Assembly (NCBI GenBank): GCA_035772405.1
Contig: JAYKKM010000264.1
Span: 186,001-250,000 of the forward strand
Reading direction: 5' to 3'
DNA length: 64,000 nucleotides
Source: Chrysogorgia sp. JL179-B06
Taxonomy: Eukaryota; Cnidaria; Anthozoa; Scleralcyonacea; Chrysogorgiidae
Shown here: positions 36,614 to 47,951 of the stretch, in pieces
Layout of the letters: each line of letters begins with the position of its first letter
Position numbering within the stretch: the stretch's first letter is position 1
Program-made: the position numbers and the translations under genes
The notes under the pieces: generated by a model
Database searches by the model: none
The model's input: only the letters and a program-made list of their open reading frames with translations
Told to the model about the DNA's origin: nothing

Positions 36614-36777
36614 CTGTAAACATGTAAGATTTCATGTTATATTATTATAGTTGAACTTCCCTGAGCAACCACCTCTCTTATGTGACCACGGGTCCAAATT
36701 ACCAAACAGTGTACTGTACATGTATTTTTCTCATTCAAATAATAAACCTCATTGACCACCTGTAAGCCACAAACTCC

Positions 36778-36915
36778 CAGTGGCGAAGTTGGCTATAGCA
36801 ACTGGTCATGCTATGCAAATTTTGAAACTATTTACATATTCAGATCTTTAGAAATGTATTGTTTTCAAAATAGGCAGATGTTTATGACCAGTTGCTATGG
36901 CCAGCTTTGCCACTG
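36778..36915. mobile_element. 138-bp MITE (hAT-type termini)
   Basis: Ends are inverted copies over about 32 bp. From the left CAGTGGCGAAGTTGGCTATA, and inward from the right CAGTGGCAAAGCTGGCCATA, both followed by GCAACTGGTCAT. A related sequence lies at 9058-9180. Confidence 0.7.
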
Positions 36916-38079
36916 CCAACAGCTTTCACGAGTAATTATATTGTGTACTGTTAGCCAAACCACAAAAGCTTTCTTATATATAATATCTACAAAATATCTT
37001 TCATATTTTAATTTTTTACCATTTTTATAGCTTATTCTTCTTTCTATTTTAAAACTTTGAACTGACTATAAACAAATATATTTAATAAATATAATGTAAA
37101 TTAGGGTAGGCCCCTAGCCCTAGCAAATTACGATATTAAACAATGTAAATATAAATAAATAATATGGGCGAAATAAAATTAAATCCTAAAAAATATTAAT
37201 AATTACTGACAAATATCCTGTTATCTTCTGTTTGGGATTACACTGTGCATGGAAACAAAATTTACATAAATAATTAAACAAATATCTCACTGGTTTTACA
37301 TAATTAAAAGATTATACCAACCTTAAACAACGTGTTTGTTGTCAGCACATTGAGGAACGGAGAGTTAATGCCATCGATTTACTCAATATTCAACTTCTCA
37401 AACGACGAACTTGGTATTGTAAAAGAAAATTCAAAAGAAAAATCACAATGAAGGAAATCCCTGCTCTCACTGGTGAAAATTGCATCCTGAAATAATGACA
37501 TCCTTGCGTATCAAAAGCGTCCATCTTGAGACTTGAGATGTTACCTTCGCAACGAGCAAAGCTCAAATGACAACCAACGTTCTAAAATCAGCGGGCGGAC
37601 CGTGATCCTTTGCGCGCTACTGTCCAACCTCCTCTGCCTTGTATTCTTGTTCATTATCACTTTCACAGTCACTGTCAAAACCATACTCGTCTATCAACCC
37701 CTCAATTGTTTTATTGTTGTTTTGGGAGGGGTTAAAACCCCCTCCCATAACCTTTCTTCTTCGTCCCAATTTTCTTTATCATTATCATCTTTGTTATCAT
37801 CATCATCATCATTATCATCATCTTCAGACATCATCGTCGGGACATCATCGGCGTCTTCGATATCATCATCTTCGGTTTCATCTTCATCATCATCGTCGTC
37901 TTCAGTTACCACACCCATTTCTTCATCATCACTGTCTTCATTCACCACTCCCATTTCTTCTTCACCTTCATTTATAGGGTGGAAGAACCGTGTGAGATCG
38001 AAATCATGTTAAAGCAAAAGTTCAAATTCATATCATGACCTTATATGGTTATGTATAGTCAAGGTCGTTATATGTTTAA

Positions 38080-38401
38080 AGTGCCTATAACGTCTGTGGG
38101 GATTTAACATACATGTAATCTATCGATTCTCCTGAGAAAAATTGTAATATATCTTGTCAGCTGAAAATTTCATCTTCATAGACTTTTTTGCTGTTAAAGT
38201 TGACGGAAATGACGTCAAATCGGGCATCTGTAAAGTGGTTTTCATATAGACAGATTCCCGATTCGACGTCATTTCCGTCAACTTTAACAGCAAAAAAGTC
38301 TATGAAGATGACATTTACAGCTGACAAGATATATTACAATTTATCTCGGGATAATCCATAGATTACAAATATGTTAAATTCCCACAGAGGTTATAGGCAC
38401 T
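38080..38401. mobile_element. TTAA-flanked palindromic MITE
   Basis: TTAA at 38076-38079 and 38402-38405. The 322-bp element is nearly one long palindrome: the arms begin AGTGCCTATAACGTCTGTGG and AGTGCCTATAACCTCTGTGG, and the centre pairs GACGTCAAATCGGG with a near inverse. It is related at its tips to the MITE at 11690. Confidence 0.8.
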
Positions 38402-38405
38402 TTAA

Positions 38406-41012
38406 AAATATACATCACGCAAAAATCAAAAGTCCAAACTCATATCCCAAAATCATACCATACTCTAAAAATAGGTACGCAATGTGTACATGTGACTACC
38501 CATGGATAGACCATGTAGACTTAAGAAGCAGTGCATGAAAATGCATGAATAGCACAGACACGCAAATAAATTGATTAGTTATTATAAATCATTTTATAAA
38601 TGTGTTGCTAAATTGAACATGGCAAATACTATGCCTACATTTTTATATGGATTGTTTCCTAAATATAGCATCATCATAAACATGCCCTCAAATTTCATTT
38701 GAAGTGAACTTGTAAAGTTCACATGTAAATAAAACATCTGCGGCTGGTTATACGAAGCCTGGATAGGTTATCCGGTGGATAAGTCGTAGCTAGAAAACCA
38801 GTCTAATGGTTATTTGACAGCTGGCAGATCTAGCATTTTCCTAATGTCCCCCTCCCCCCAATTCCGGGAACCAAGGAATCGAAGCTGTAAAATATAATAA
38901 GTTGCATGGAAACAAGAAATTTGGCTGTTCGGCATATACCAAAATGCATTGACAGGCATTCCAAGAAACACTAAGTAATCGTGTAATAGTGATTCCAGAC
39001 AGCCAGACATCAACAGCCAGCCATCAACGGTAGAAACAGGTAAAAAAGAAGAAATGTTAGTGGCCAGGATTCTGAAATAGGGCGTCCAATTTGGGAACAT
39101 ATCAGACAAAAGTGATGACACACGTATAGGGGGCCCTTGGAAAATATTTGAATTTTGGGTAAACTGCATTTCCTGAATTTTGATTGCACTTTTGAGCAAA
39201 ATATAACAGTCTTAAGCAAAATTTTTAAATGGGGTATCTCATCATTTTAAATACATATTTTGGTCCAAATATGCTTATATTATCAAATATACAATGAAGC
39301 AGCAAATTAGTAATATATTTCCATATGATGCAGTGCAGATAATATTCATACATATATTCTCCTTACAATTAAATTTGTAATTCAACAGTTCAAGAGAAGA
39401 AATTCATAATCTGTGCAGTGAATTATTAATTAGAAGTTTACTTCATGTCAACATCTCTGTAACGCACTAAAGATCGCATCAGACCCATTCAAGATTTTTA
39501 GTTTTGCAAGTTTGTGCCGGCAATGCTGCCATGCTTCTTCATTCAACTAGGACATTTTCACTCAACTAGATACACTGTCAAATTGGTCAAAATGTCACAT
39601 GTATGATAATATTGAAAATTAAAGCTATTTATTTTCAAATATATTTATATATATATATATTTTAGGCAAATCATTGAGAATAATTTCTTTCTCCCCCAAA
39701 TTTTTGGTGACCAGTTTTCATTGTATGGCATCCACCGACACCCGGGTACCCTTCTGGCTATAAGCCTGCTCTGACCAGTGCCCCTAACAGGATCATTAGT
39801 ACAACTCCGCTTTGGAGTTTGTTTGGAAATTATCTGTGATAGCGTCCTTTTCCCTGAGAAATCCCAATTACAATTGGCACAAAATGGTTTGGTTTAAATA
39901 CTTCACCAGCAATGACATTACCTTCAAAACTAAACAATATACAGTGTAGATCATCAGATGCAGTTGTTAAAGGAACACTAGGATTGACTTGTTGATTAAA
40001 TAATAACTTAAACGTTCTCCACAGTTAGGATAGAACAAAGTAATATTTCTATTTCTGACAGAAGAGAGAACGAGAATAGAAAGAAAGTTAGCTAGCCCAT
40101 TTTTTATCCTCAGAATTGGAAATGGCTTCCAATTCCTCTCCAGATGTACCAAAATCCAAACTTTCGAACAAAACAGACAAAGGAAAAGTTCTCCTTACAA
40201 TACAATACAGCACAATACAATACAATACAATACAATTAATACAATACAATACAATACAACACAACACAACACAATATGGTATTGTAAGGAGAAGGTATGT
40301 GAAACTCCTTTTGCTTTGCATAGATGGAATTAAATGACAGATTATTATAATAAATATTGGAATTAAAAAAAAGATCAATGGATACCATAACCCTCAGACT
40401 TTCAACAAGAGAATTATCTCCTACCATTGTTATAAAGGACAAAGAGCTATATAAACAATTTCCAGATGCGTCAGATCAAAAATATTAAGATATTAAAACA
40501 AGTCATCATGCAGAAATAAAACAGACACTAGAAGACTTGTAACTTGATATGATAATTAAATACGGTGTTAATAAATCTGTGTTCTATGAGAAATAATATT
40601 ATATAAACAATCCATTAAATAAATTGTACTGTGTATCTTGGTTTTCCGCTTATGGTATACAGACTAGTGTCTGTCCAAATGATTAAACGAAGCCTTATCA
40701 AATAGTCATATTACGTTTTAATATTAAAGAGCTTGTCTTCGACACACTTCGCTGGTTCTAGTGTATACGATTACCCGCCGCGCAGTTTATGATAATTGTG
40801 AACAAACATCAATAGGAAAGTAAAGACAGATAAAATATACATAAAAATATGTAATACGCTTACCTTTAATAGAGCGATAGATGGCTTGCTTTTTTGCTGT
40901 AGTTCCTTGGCGCTTTGTTGATAACGCACGATCTAACGCGATCACTTCTCGAATACCTAGCGATCTTGTCGACATGTCACGATAACTGGCCGAGTATGAC
41001 GTACTTGAGGTC

Positions 41013-41043
<31 letters not shown>

Positions 41044-41132
41044 ATAACGCGGTAGTCACAAAAATATATACTGTAAAACTTTTAAATTCTTATAAATATC
41101 TATATATTTCCTTTTAATTTTAGACGTGTAAA
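38406..41132. other. 2.7-kb stretch without recognised Polinton genes
   Basis: Composition is less AT-rich than the Polinton. It holds an (ACAAT)n microsatellite at about 40196-40275, a GCAA repeat at 41015-41042, and a candidate spliced exon (next entry). No termini of a further inserted element could be defined. The stretch probably includes inserted host DNA. Confidence 0.4.
40864..40975 (-). CDS. Candidate first exon (37 codons)
   Basis: An ATG at 40975 is followed by STRSLGIREVIALDRALSTK and QGTTAKKQAIYRSIK, then a strong donor AAAG/GTAAGCG. The balanced codon use differs from surrounding Polinton genes. No downstream exon was identified. Confidence 0.3.
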
Positions 41133-41802
41133 ATGAATGCTGTTTCACTACCATTTCATCACCCGTTTATGTTAACAATGTGCGGTCCTAGTCAATGTGG
41201 AAAAACATTTTGGATTTTACAATTACTAAATTATATTGAACCAATGATAACACCTAAAATTACGAAAGTAGTTTATCTTTATTCCATATATCAACCCTTG
41301 TACGATAAAATGCGTATGGTTTTGGAAGAGAAAAAAATTAATTTCGAATTTATTGACTGTAAGAAGGGTATACCCGATATTGTTGATATACAAACAAATA
41401 CAACTGATAATACATTAATTATTTTAGACGATCTTATGTTAGTCGGTACATCGTCAAAAGAAAATCTTGATAAAATTGATAATATTGCAACTCAAGATGT
41501 TCATCACCGTAATGTAAGCGTAATTTTAAAACTTATCTTACGGTAATGGGAAGTTGCGAAATTTACGTATCAACAGTCATTATTATATCATGTTTAAACA
41601 TTTAAGTGATTGTAGAAATATGTATACAATATGCGATAATAAGAAAATAAATAGAAACAAATTCGATAAAATATTAGCTGATATTAATAAACATCCCTAT
41701 GGATATTTATTATTCGATAATTGTAATAAAGGATATGATAATTGTAGAATAAGAACAAATATATTTCCTAATGAAAAAACCATTGTATATGATTTGTGTT
41801 AA
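41133..41802 (+). pseudogene. FtsK/HerA-type genome-packaging ATPase, frameshifted
   Basis: Starts MNAVSLPFHHPFMLTMCGPS, with Walker A GPSQCGKT at residues 17-24 and Walker B TLIILDDLM near residue 97. Then HHRNVSV, where a frame change near 41520-41530 shifts to the sensor part (LRINSHYYIMFKHLSDCRN, read in the third frame from about 41550) and the C-terminal part, ending at 41802. The motif order and ~220-residue size fit the A32-like packaging ATPases of Polintons, which drive DNA into the capsid. The neighbours are a small basic protein downstream and the protease on the other strand, as in other Polinton morphogenesis blocks. Confidence 0.85.
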
Positions 41803-41941
41803 AAATAATAATTTTGTAAAACAAATTTTCGCCAATTTATAAATAAAGAATACCTTTTTTATTTGTTGTTATCTTATTGGGTATATAAGTAAAAAATAAT
41901 AAGGGACAAAAACAAACAAAGATCCTAGATGTTTTATCTTG

Positions 41942-42208
41942 ATGAAAAAAAAATCAATACAATTAAAAGGGAAGAAAGAAATTTGGAAATTTTTTTCTCG
42001 AGACGCTAAACATACCTATATTGATATTCCTAAGCGAATGTATACGGGTGTAAAACGTATAATAAGCGGTAAAAGAAGAAGAAAAAAGAAAAATGTGAGA
42101 CATATAGGGGGTGCTGTGGGGAAACGTAAAAGGAACCAAAAAGGAGGATTTCTATCCGCTTTAGATTTAGCACCTCTACCGCTTTCACTATTGGATTCAA
42201 TATTTTAA
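41942..42208 (+). CDS. Small basic QKGG protein 2
   Basis: An 88-residue basic protein with KRRRKKKNVRHIGG and then RKRNQKGGFLSALDLAPL and a hydrophobic tail, PLSLLDSIF. A TATA box, GTATATAAG, at 41881-41889 is about 55 bp upstream of the ATG. The layout (basic stretch, QKGG, amphipathic tail) is shared with 45689-45859 and 54688-54897 and recalls adenovirus pVI/pX-like minor virion proteins. A virion role is inference. Confidence 0.6.
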   Translation: MKKKSIQLKGKKEIWKFFSRDAKHTYIDIPKRMYTGVKRIISGKRRRKKKNVRHIGGAVGKRKRNQKGGFLSALDLAPLPLSLLDSIF

Positions 42209-42248
42209 ATAAAACAGACAATTGTGAATTGTGTTGTAAATATTTTAA

Positions 42249-42850
42249 TTAAAATTTTGATTTATTAAAAGAACAACAACTTTGATTATTAGCTTTCAGT
42301 GTTTCTATTTTATTTTTACATTTTTTATTATAAATGTTAACTATCACCTTTCCTAGTATAACTATTTTACGACCTAATTTAATATCATTAATTAATTTAT
42401 TTTTATTTTTGCTTTTAAATAACAAATATTTTTGTGTTTGTTGTATTTCGTTTTTACATTTATTATGTAAATAATAAAGACTCCAATTTCCACATACAAC
42501 TGTTGCTCGGGATTTAAGTGGAATTTTTTGATCATAAACAAATGTCAAATTATTTTTTTCGCATAAGTCATCCAATACGTTCGTTTATAAAAACTAACTT
42601 TTTGTGCAAAACTATCAAAAAAATACATATGTTTGTTTTTATCGACCCAAATAGCCACCCAATGCTGTCCCTTATCTTTTGATTCGTCTGTATTCCAAAT
42701 CCAACATGAAGGAAATTTAATTTTTTCAGGAAATACATCTGCAGGATAAGCACCCAAAAAATATTTGTTTAAAAAAGCATTTGTATTTGCTATTTTATTA
42801 ATATCATTGGTATATAAAAAATTATTTAAAAAACATAAAACAGGAATCAT
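42249..42850 (-). pseudogene. Adenain-type maturation cysteine protease, frameshifted
   Basis: The first frame (42850-42545) has WIWNTDESKDKGQHWVAIWV with the catalytic His and YFFDSFA with the acidic residue. The second frame (42575-42249) has the Cys in VVCGNWSLYYLHN. The spacing matches the adenovirus protease family used by Polintons to process virion proteins. A single frame change near 42550-42570 separates His/Asp from Cys. The start overlaps the stop of the upstream gene (ATGA at 42847-42850). The gene converges with the QKGG gene ending at 42208. Confidence 0.85.
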
Positions 42851-43047
42851 CTTTTTCTTCTTTTATCTCTTTGGGTTAAATAAGTATCGAAGTCCGATTT
42901 TAAACCACTAGAAAGTGTCGTTCTAAAACTAGGTGATTGTGGTTGATGAGTAATCGCAAAAGATGTCGAAGCGCCTTCATCATCGCTTCCATTTTTATAT
43001 TGTTGTCGAAGTTTTTGATTTCTTATATAATGAACAGGCATTTTCAT
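42847..43047 (-). CDS. Small Polinton protein (66 aa) upstream of the protease
   Basis: Starts MKMPVHYIRNQKLRQQYKNG. It is serine-rich in the middle (TSFAITHQPQSPSFRTTLSS) and ends TQRDKRRKR. The stop TGA overlaps the protease ATG. It is intact and of unknown function, and may be a protease substrate or virion component. Confidence 0.5.
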   Translation of the reverse strand: MKMPVHYIRNQKLRQQYKNGSDDEGASTSFAITHQPQSPSFRTTLSSGLKSDFDTYLTQRDKRRKR

Positions 43048-43094
43048 TTTTTTTTAATTCTTTTAAAACATTAGAATGTTGTTTAGTTGTCAAA

Positions 43095-43537
43095 TTATAA
43101 TTTTGAATTTCGATAAATTTTGAAAATCGATACATTGTGTGTTAAATCATACACCATATCGTCGTAATTAACATCATAGTTATTTAATTTTATTATATCC
43201 CCTGTTGTTTTAATATTTTTTTTCTTTAAGAATTCTTTAATATATCCCTCACTTAGACTACCATAACTTTTCACCACTTTCGCTTCTTCCGGTGGTTCTT
43301 GTTGATCATTAGTAGATGTTTCAGCTTTTCTTTTTCTTTTTCTTTTATTTTTAAAAAAGACACTATATTTTCTTCAGTTTGATTATTATTCTTATTTTTT
43401 AATTCTTAAAATTGATATGCTTCTTTGTTTTTAATTCCATGTAATAACTTTTTATTAACATGAACTTTTTTTATTAATTCTAAGATTTCATTTAATTTAT
43501 TATGATCAACTAATTGTACTGTATTAATTCCACTCAT
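43095..43537 (-). pseudogene. Unknown Polinton gene with in-frame TAA
   Basis: Starts MSGINTVQLVDHNKLNEILE. A TAA follows AYQF near 43405. A Lys/Arg-rich run then changes frame, and the last frame (43277-43095) reads YGSLSEGYIKEFLKKKNIKT and VYDLTHNVSIFKIYRN. About 145 codons. No family recognised. Confidence 0.5.
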
Positions 43538-43559
43538 TTTTTCTTCGTTTCTTTTATAA

Positions 43560-43778
43560 TCAGTTTGTAGGCTTTTCAAACACATGAATCAAACGAAGGT
43601 CTTCACTTAATATAACTTTTAAATCTTTTTTTTTAATTTTATCGCGTACAAAACGTTTAAGAATTGTTTTATTATCGTTTGAAATGGATACTAATATTTT
43701 ATTATCTAAAATATTTTTTGATAAATCTTGAAGTTTTCTAATCAAATCATCATTAATTAATTTTTGTTTTGTAGCCAT
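43560..43778 (-). CDS. Small Polinton protein (72 aa)
   Basis: MATKQKLINDDLIRKLQDLS start, lysine-rich and helical, intact. Its first 22 bp overlap the end of the upstream acidic gene in another frame. Function unknown. Confidence 0.5.
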   Translation of the reverse strand: MATKQKLINDDLIRKLQDLSKNILDNKILVSISNDNKTILKRFVRDKIKKKDLKVILSEDLRLIHVFEKPTN

Positions 43779-43958
43779 ATTTGCTTTAATATATTTTTTG
43801 GGCGTGGTAAGAAATCTCTTTTCTTTTTATTTTCTTTTTCTTTTTTAATTTTATTTAAAAGCAACAACGAATTTAAAATTTTGGTTGTCGTTTCCTCATC
43901 ATCAATATCATCTTCAGAAGAAGTCAAATAATTATCACTATCACTATCATTATCTTCT

Positions 43959-44005
<47 letters not shown>

Positions 44006-44148
44006 ATCTTCTTCTTCTTCTTCTTCTTCTTCTTCTTCTTCTTCGAAGTCTTTTTCTTTTTCTTTTTCACCTTCTTCTGTTTCTTTTTTTTTAATTCTTC
44101 TTTATCTTCTTCATGCACAACATATTTTCTTTTATTATTTATCTCCAT
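43757..44148 (-). pseudogene. Glu-rich acidic Polinton protein
   Basis: Starts MEINNKRKYVVHEEDKEEL. After an A-run the frame changes, and a (GAA)n tract encodes poly-Glu. It continues as DNDSDSDNYLTSSEDDIDDE and ends KNILKQIWLQNKN at 43757-43759. In the other frame the same tract would be poly-Lys; the frame giving the sensible C-terminus is preferred. Function unknown. A TATA box (CATATATTTATATATCC region, minus) lies just upstream. Confidence 0.5.
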
Positions 44149-44346
44149 TTTTATCCAAACTTTGATATTATAGGATATATAAATATATGTTCACGCTTTA
44201 AAGGAATTTGATTAATTATTTCTTTTTTCTTTTCTTTTATGATGTATGGTTTTTTTCGATTATTTTTTTTTTTTGTATTTTCATTTGATCTTTCATTTTT
44301 TTTTGATCTTTCCTTAAGCTAATTGTTCTTCTTTACTTTTTTTTTA
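44149..44346. other. Intergenic A/T-rich spacer
   Basis: Low-complexity T-rich DNA between the acidic gene and the capsid gene end. Nothing recognised. Confidence 0.6.
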
Positions 44347-45684
44347 CTAAATGTCATGTAATAATCGTGAAGGTGTTTTTAAACCTATTTTTATTTCATT
44401 TCGAAACTCTCCAATATAAAGAAATACTCCAGCAGTAGTATTTTCTGAAAAATTAAAATCAATGTTTACATTTCCTGAGGGTCGTGAGGGTAACACACTA
44501 AGATGAGAGTCTTTATTGCTTGTTAAATCAAATCCAAGCATTGCATATCCATTTTTAAAATCATTAAATGTAAACGGCATATGTTTATATTTTCGATTCA
44601 AAACATTCTGTAGATTTGAATAAGCTTCTTCAGGAGATGTAATTTTCATAACAGTGTTATTATTTACCGAAACACTAACATTCGAGTAGTCGGGCCATGT
44701 AAAGTTAAAAATATAATGCGCATATGACCCATTCCAATTAGCGAGAGGTATAAAAACTATAAATAATCTTGTAGGACACGAGCCATTAAAAGCATCGACA
44801 ACTTGATGCGTCCTTCGACCTGCTAATATATTTTCGCTAATACATCGATAATTACTAGTATAATATTTAGCTTCCATATGTTTTTCAACAAATCCAGTAT
44901 TTAATGCTACACGTAGTTGATCGTTGGGTTTAAAAACAGGTATTTTAATCTTTAAATCCTCTAATGATAGCTCTGTATCGGCTAAAGTTAAACCGGCATC
45001 ATCTGCACCAGATAATAAAATAGATTTTAATACTCTTGTTAAACGTAATTCTATTTTAAATGCTGAAGGAATAATAATTTCCCCACCACCATCACTAAAT
45101 AATGAGGTATCAATTGTATCAATTATTGTTTTGACTTGATTTTTCAACACTCTAGCATAATCTCCAGCATTAACAATGTCCGTTCCATTCTCAAATCCAA
45201 CTATACTATCCATTTGGCCTGCTGTATGAAGATGATAATAATTAATATCTTTACATCCATCGCGTTTCGGGTTATATTCACGCGATAAATATTTAATAAT
45301 TGAAACCATATGAGACATATTTCCCGAAGTAGTAATTAAAGTATCGTTTATTTTTAATTATTTTGTTTTCCACATTGTTCGAAGGGGTAACGGTAAAATT
45401 GATTTCCCTCCAGCAGCAGCAGTGCCTGCAATAGCCCCTGTTGTTTTATGTACTAATGACAATTTAGCAAAAATTTGGGCTTCGCTTGTTTTTAAGACAC
45501 CGACAGCGTTTCCGTGTCTTGTGAACGTAACCACATTTGCAGTCGGGTCTTTAGGAGTTGGTACAATCTCACATTCAGAAAATTCAATAAATGTATTATT
45601 GTAGGGTTTAGAAGTAAATAATTGTAAAGGTGCAGAAAATAATACATCGTGTTGTTCAACCTCTTCCACAGCTTTTGAATTCAT
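44347..45684 (-). pseudogene. Major capsid protein (double jelly-roll, F54H12.2-like), frameshifted
   Basis: The N-terminal frame (45684-45358) has DVLFSAPLQLFTSKPYNNTF and LSLVHKTTGAIAG. A frame change near 45355-45365 leads to the main frame (open from about 45355 to 44347). Its landmarks are SAFKIELRLTR, EAKYYTSNYRC, VDAFNGSCP, YIFNFTWPDY, FKNGYAMLGFDLTSNKD and FNFSENTTAGVFLYIGEF. This order matches, from memory, the animal family annotated as F54H12.2-like that corresponds to the Polinton major capsid protein. About 440 residues, a normal length. It forms the icosahedral shell. Upstream, 4 bp away, lies a small QKGG gene. Confidence 0.8.
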
Positions 45685-45688
45685 TTTT

Positions 45689-45859
45689 TTAAATGTTAAT
45701 CTTTAATATCTTTCCGACTGTACCCAACACCTGGGGTAAAAACATTCCTAATGCCATTCCTGCACCAAAAGCACCACCTTTTTGTGTTTTTTTTCTTTTA
45801 CCATGTAATCTAGACTTTCTTTATATATTTTTTTTAATTATAATATTTCTTCGCTTCAT
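45689..45859 (-). pseudogene. Small basic QKGG protein 3 with early TAA
   Basis: The frame starts MKRRNIII at 45859, meets TAA after 12 codons, and continues as RKSRLHGKRKKTQKGGAFGA then a glycine/hydrophobic tail (MALGMFLPQVLGTVGKIL) to a stop at 45689-45691. The tail could insert into membranes, as pVI-type proteins do. It sits directly upstream of the capsid gene. Confidence 0.55.
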
Positions 45860-45924
45860 TTTTTTTTTAAAAATAACCACATAAGACAAGGTTTTTTAAG
45901 AAAAATAATACATTTATTTTACTT

Positions 45925-46251
45925 TTAACTTAATTTATAGTTTACAATATTTTCCTTTTGTAAAACAAAAAAACAACAATTAATTTCTATTTTGTAAAAT
46001 TGAACGTAATACATCTGGATCAATTTTTCTTTTTTTTCCTCATTTCCTTCATTTGGTACTATTTTTTTTTGATAATCAGGGTTTACAGTATGCGGTAGAC
46101 CAAAATTAGAATTTAGTAAAATATCATCTTGAGTAGGGTTTTTTTTGTTTTTTTCACGTTTTACATAAAAATAGTTAGAAGAATAATTTTTTCCTTTACA
46201 TTTTCCAGTAAGTAAATTAAAATATTCGTCAGATGTTAAATTGTTATTCAT
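45925..46251 (-). pseudogene. Unknown Polinton protein (~100 aa), probably frameshifted near its end
   Basis: MNNNLTSDEYFNLLTGKCKG start, then NFGLPHTVNPDYQKKIVPNE. An A-run near 46030 offers a second frame that ends in DPDVLRSILQNRN. The start codon overlaps the stop of the upstream gene as TAATG (46249-46253). Function unknown. Confidence 0.5.
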
Positions 46252-47951
46252 TATTTTTCTTCAAATAATTTTATATTAATTATTATATTTTCTGCAATCA
46301 AAACGACGTCGTCGTCACTACCATATGAAAGATGAAATTGAATGTATTCTTGAGCTTCTGCGGTGTTTCTTTTAAGCAAAACATTAGGAAATATTTCTCT
46401 TTCCATTTTTAAGTGGTGTAATATTTGTTTAGTCTCTTCTATATCATATTTAAATAAAATTCTTTTTTCAAACAATAACATTTGTTGTCCATCAAATTGT
46501 TTATCTTTTAATTTTGTGTTTTTTAACATTATTACACTACCATCTTTTCTTTTACGTGTTATTGGATTTTGATTTGTTACTGGATCGACTGTAAAATTAA
46601 TTTTTTTGAAATAAGAAATATGAAAAGATTTATTAATTCCTGTGTGCTCAACACTGTCTAAAATCCAATAAATTTGTTTTTCATTTTTACTTTCAGCATA
46701 TGCGTTAAAGGGATAACTAAAATCATATTTTTCAACCTGTAGAAAGTTCCTTACTGTTTTACACGGCAGGAAATTATTGTTGAAAATTGGGCCACCAGCC
46801 CCAGTTCCCTTTTTGCCTGAAATTGATCGGTCTGACATATCCATGCCTTGTCGGGAAATTGTTTACAATGTTTTGGCTGTCCTTTCGGAAGACTGAATCT
46901 AAATTTTCCCACCTCCCGCTCATATCCAAAGTCTGCTATCTGTTAGCTTTCGTCTCGTATATTGGTCGCGTTGTTTCATGCTTTAATTTATCACGCGTTC
47001 TCGCATTTCCAAGCAGCATATGACGCCAGACAACAGTGAAGTGCTTAAATATGTTGGTCCAAAGCGGAGTTAAATATATAGTCTTCAATTGATTTACTGA
47101 AGAAAGCGAAACCGTTGAACCACAGAAGTTGTGTTGTTCTTTCATTTGAGCGCTTGCGAAGAACGTTTAGTAATACATCTCTTGGTGAAAATTTGTAACA
47201 AAATTTGGCTAATTTGCGTCGCGGGTGAAACGTGATGCCTCTTTATCCAACATCAAGAGACACAGGCTACAAAAAGAACATCAACCACTTGCCTCCTCTG
47301 TAGGCAACTCTATGACTACTGATGCCGCTAAACGCCATGTAGAATTTCACCCAAAAGACTGCGCTAATTGCTAGAAAGACACAGAGTTACCTACGAAGCA
47401 GGCTAGTAGCATAGTGGTAAACGTTCTTCTAGTAGCGTCTCTCTTCTTCGACCTTTCACCCGCGCCGCAAATTTGATACATTTTGTTACAAATGTTCACC
47501 AAGAGATACATTACCAAACGTTCTTCGTAAGCGCTCGAAGGAAAGAACAACACATCTTCTGTGGTTCTATGGTTTCGCTTTTTTCAGTAAATAAAGTGAA
47601 CAAAATATATATACGTCTGTTTATACCAACTTATAAGTACCGCGATGTTGTCTGTGTCGTCAAATATAGGCATCGAAATGCATAGACAACGCATAAATTA
47701 TAATGTGAAACAGCACCCGCAATATAGTAAACGAAAGCTAAGAGTTAGGAGATTTTAGATATGATCAGGGCGAAACAAGACTTTGACTCAGTCTTCCGAA
47801 TGAACCCCCAAAAGTTTGTAAACATTTTCCAGATCAAGCATTATTCATGACCGCGCAACGTCCGGTCAAAACAACTACTGGGAACTGGAGACATTTTCGT
47901 GGCCCAATTTGCGGTATTAATTTCCTAGCGTGTTAAGATGAATTTCAAGCA
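46251..47951 (-). pseudogene. Unknown virion-cluster gene interrupted by a Harbinger-like MITE
   Basis: The coding part 46761-46251 has TVRNFLQVEKYDFSYPFNAY, YWILDSVEHTGINK, a basic PITRKRKDGSV block and EYIQFHLSYGSDDDVVLIAE. The original start appears to be the ATG at 47951, which overlaps the stop of the penton gene (ATGCTTGA). A 1,171-bp MITE separates the first five codons from the rest. About 175 residues. Position between the penton and capsid genes suggests a virion role, which is inference. Confidence 0.55.
46762..47932. mobile_element. PIF/Harbinger-like MITE, 1.17 kb
   Basis: Termini read inward CACGGCAGGAAATTA and CACGCTAGGAAATTA, followed on both sides by AATTGGGCCAC. TTA is duplicated at 46759-46761 and 47933-47935 (3-bp TWA target). 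Large inner inverted arms (about 47080-47220 and 47440-47580) share GAAGAACGTTT and TCTCTTGGTGAA. GC-richer than the host element. No transposase. Confidence 0.75.

Larger units (their letters stand above)
34412..37636. mobile_element. 3.2-kb TIR transposon (hAT-like) inside the Polinton
   Basis: Both ends read inward as CAGAGGAGGTTGGACA (16 of 16). The flanks carry the direct repeat CCTTGTATT (34403-34411 and 37637-37645). The CAGAGG start fits hAT; the 9-bp repeat would fit Mutator, or 8 bp plus one chance base. No transposase is recognised, so it is probably non-autonomous. It contains a 138-bp MITE and a candidate spliced exon. The insertion splits the acidic gene. Confidence 0.8.
34320..37990 (-). 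pseudogene. Acidic Asp/Glu-rich Polinton gene split by a transposon
   Basis: On the minus strand 37980-37637 is extremely acidic (EDDDDDEDETEDDDIEDADD and further Asp runs), then TPPKTTIKQLRG and YGFDSDCESDNEQ. The frame meets the border of a 3.2-kb transposon. On the other side (34411-34320) it continues as DYIDTKGEEFLFFEKPQC to a TAA at 34320-34322. The stop lies 11 bp from the convergent polB end. The N-terminal start was not resolved; a TTAA MITE lies just upstream. An acidic tail of this kind suggests protein or histone contact, but the function is unknown. Confidence 0.65.

Noticed and set aside
37533..38012. Serine-rich or histidine-rich plus-strand ORFs
   Set aside because: They are antisense frames of the Asp/Glu-coding (GAT)n repeats of the minus-strand acidic gene.
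40116..40337. ORF through (ACAAT)n repeat
   Set aside because: Microsatellite translation, no domain.
43924..44148. Poly-lysine protein
   Set aside because: Frame choice in a (GAA)n tract; the Glu frame connects to a sensible C-terminus, the Lys frame does not.
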